This document shows, in pieces, positions 63,183-64,000 of a stretch of DNA of 64,000 bases (the first letter of the stretch is position 1; the number at the start of each line of letters is the position of its first letter). Location of the stretch: NCBI RefSeq assembly GCF_027594825.1, contig NZ_CP088930.1, forward strand, positions 2,789,019 through 2,853,018, written 5' to 3'. This stretch comes from Serratia liquefaciens (GTDB lineage Bacteria > Pseudomonadota > Gammaproteobacteria > Enterobacterales > Enterobacteriaceae). The translations under genes and the position numbers were made by a program. The notes under the pieces were generated by a model. It was not told the DNA's origin. It made no database searches and saw only the letters and a list, made by a program, of their open reading frames with translations.

Positions 63183-63353
<171 letters not shown>

Positions 63354-63361
63354 TCAGTTCC

Positions 63362-63619
<258 letters not shown>

Positions 63620-63664
63620 TCAGCTCGAGCTTCGTATAGGGTATGGCCGCCTCGTCAGGCTTTT

Positions 63665-63756
63665 AGAGCCCATCTCAGCAAACTTCACACTGAGGAGACT
63701 CTCGTCATCAGGTCAGAAACCACACATCAGGTTAGAAACCTGCTGAGATAGGCTCT
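63665..63756 (-). promoter_or_regulatory. Structured 5' leader of rpmB
   Basis: In the transcript (minus strand), AGAGCCTATCTCAGCA (63756-63741) can pair over 16 positions with TGCTGAGATGGGCTCT (63680-63665), including one G-U. Inside are two near-identical 16-nt repeats (63740-63725 and 63721-63706), each able to fold as GGTT-TCT-AACC or GGTT-TCT-GACC. Confidence 0.65.
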
Positions 63757-63788
63757 TGCGCCAAACCCAAGATTCTCAAAGGTGGCGT

Positions 63789-63817
63789 AGTATACGCTCT
63801 GAAGCGTAAGTGCTCAA
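63789..63817 (-). promoter_or_regulatory. rpmB promoter
   Basis: Minus strand -35 TTGAGC (63817-63812), 17-nt spacer, -10 TATACT (63794-63789). Predicted start near 63782 gives a leader of about 180 nt. Confidence 0.75.
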
Positions 63818-63861
63818 GTCCCGAACAGCTAAAGATCCCATAAGGATCGCGAAAAAATCGC

Positions 63862-64000
63862 TTAAAGCCATCCGCGCTCGGCAAAAGAGACGCATTCACC
63901 CCGACCTATAACCAAATGATCGAGCACTCGGATCTCCAATAACAGGCAGGCATTAACCACTTGCTCAGTTATCAAACGGTCGGCGTGGCTGGGTTCAGCC
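63862..64000 (-). CDS. radC: RadC family (JAB/MPN) protein, C-terminal fragment
   Basis: Only the last 45 codons are inside the window; they translate to [20 protein letters not shown], then [16 protein letters not shown] and stop, the conserved RadC C-terminus (RVLDHxVIG). The JAB metal motif HNHPSG would lie beyond the edge. RadC's role is not established; the old repair assignment has been doubted. Divergence from rpmB does not apply: both point left, radC upstream. Confidence 0.92.
   Translation of the reverse strand, partial: AEPSHADRLITEQVVNACLLLEIRVLDHLVIGRGECVSFAERGWL

Overview
The window reads as chromosomal core DNA of an enterobacterium, most likely a Serratia species. Almost every gene has a close Escherichia coli counterpart that I recognise from memory. 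Coding GC is moderately high. The LPS-core locus (hldD-waaF-waaC ... waaL ... wabN, waaQ-wabG-wabH ... waaA-waaE-coaD) has the Klebsiella/Serratia layout rather than the E. coli one. The genus call is inference; no database was searched. I see no tRNA, rRNA, insertion sequence, prophage or CRISPR array.

Layout. 1-4.9 kb: argC (partial) and argE diverge over two ARG boxes, followed by ppc. 4.9-10.5 kb: methionine regulon, with metF, metBL and divergent metJ, each promoter region carrying tandem MetJ boxes, then rpmE. 10.7-19.1 kb: priA, cytR, ftsN, hslVU (heat-shock type promoter), menA, rraA, zapB. 19.6-31.5 kb: glpF-glpK-glpX, emrD, a SufR-like regulator paired with fpr, yiiR, yiiQ, tpiA, sbp, pfkA, fieF. 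31.8-34.6 kb: the Cpx envelope-stress module, made of cpxP with the CpxQ sRNA in its 3' UTR, a perfect CpxR box, and cpxRA.

34.6-36.7 kb is a junction relative to E. coli: trmL, a stand-alone CHAD-domain protein and a DUF3313 lipoprotein lie between cpxA and cysE. 36.8-46.4 kb: the cysE-gpsA-secB-grxC-yibN run, gpmI-envC-yibQ, and kbl-tdh. 46.6-61.8 kb: LPS inner and outer core assembly. ADP-heptose is made by HldD and used by five GT9 family members (WaaC, WaaF, WaaQ and two unassigned). WaaA adds Kdo, WaaE glucose, WabG GalA and WabH GlcNAc, WabN deacetylates, a GT4 and a GT2 enzyme probably finish the outer core, and WaaL ligates O antigen. 61.8-64 kb: coaD, mutM, rpmG, rpmB and the 3' end of radC.

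I did not find a clear new defence or mobile system. The most interesting unexplained signals are regulatory: a highly structured rpmB leader (16-bp closing stem around two tandem mini-hairpins), a ribosome-binding site buried in the cpxA terminator in front of trmL, strong hairpins ahead of gpmI and hldD, and a SufR-like regulator with an altered cysteine pattern next to fpr.
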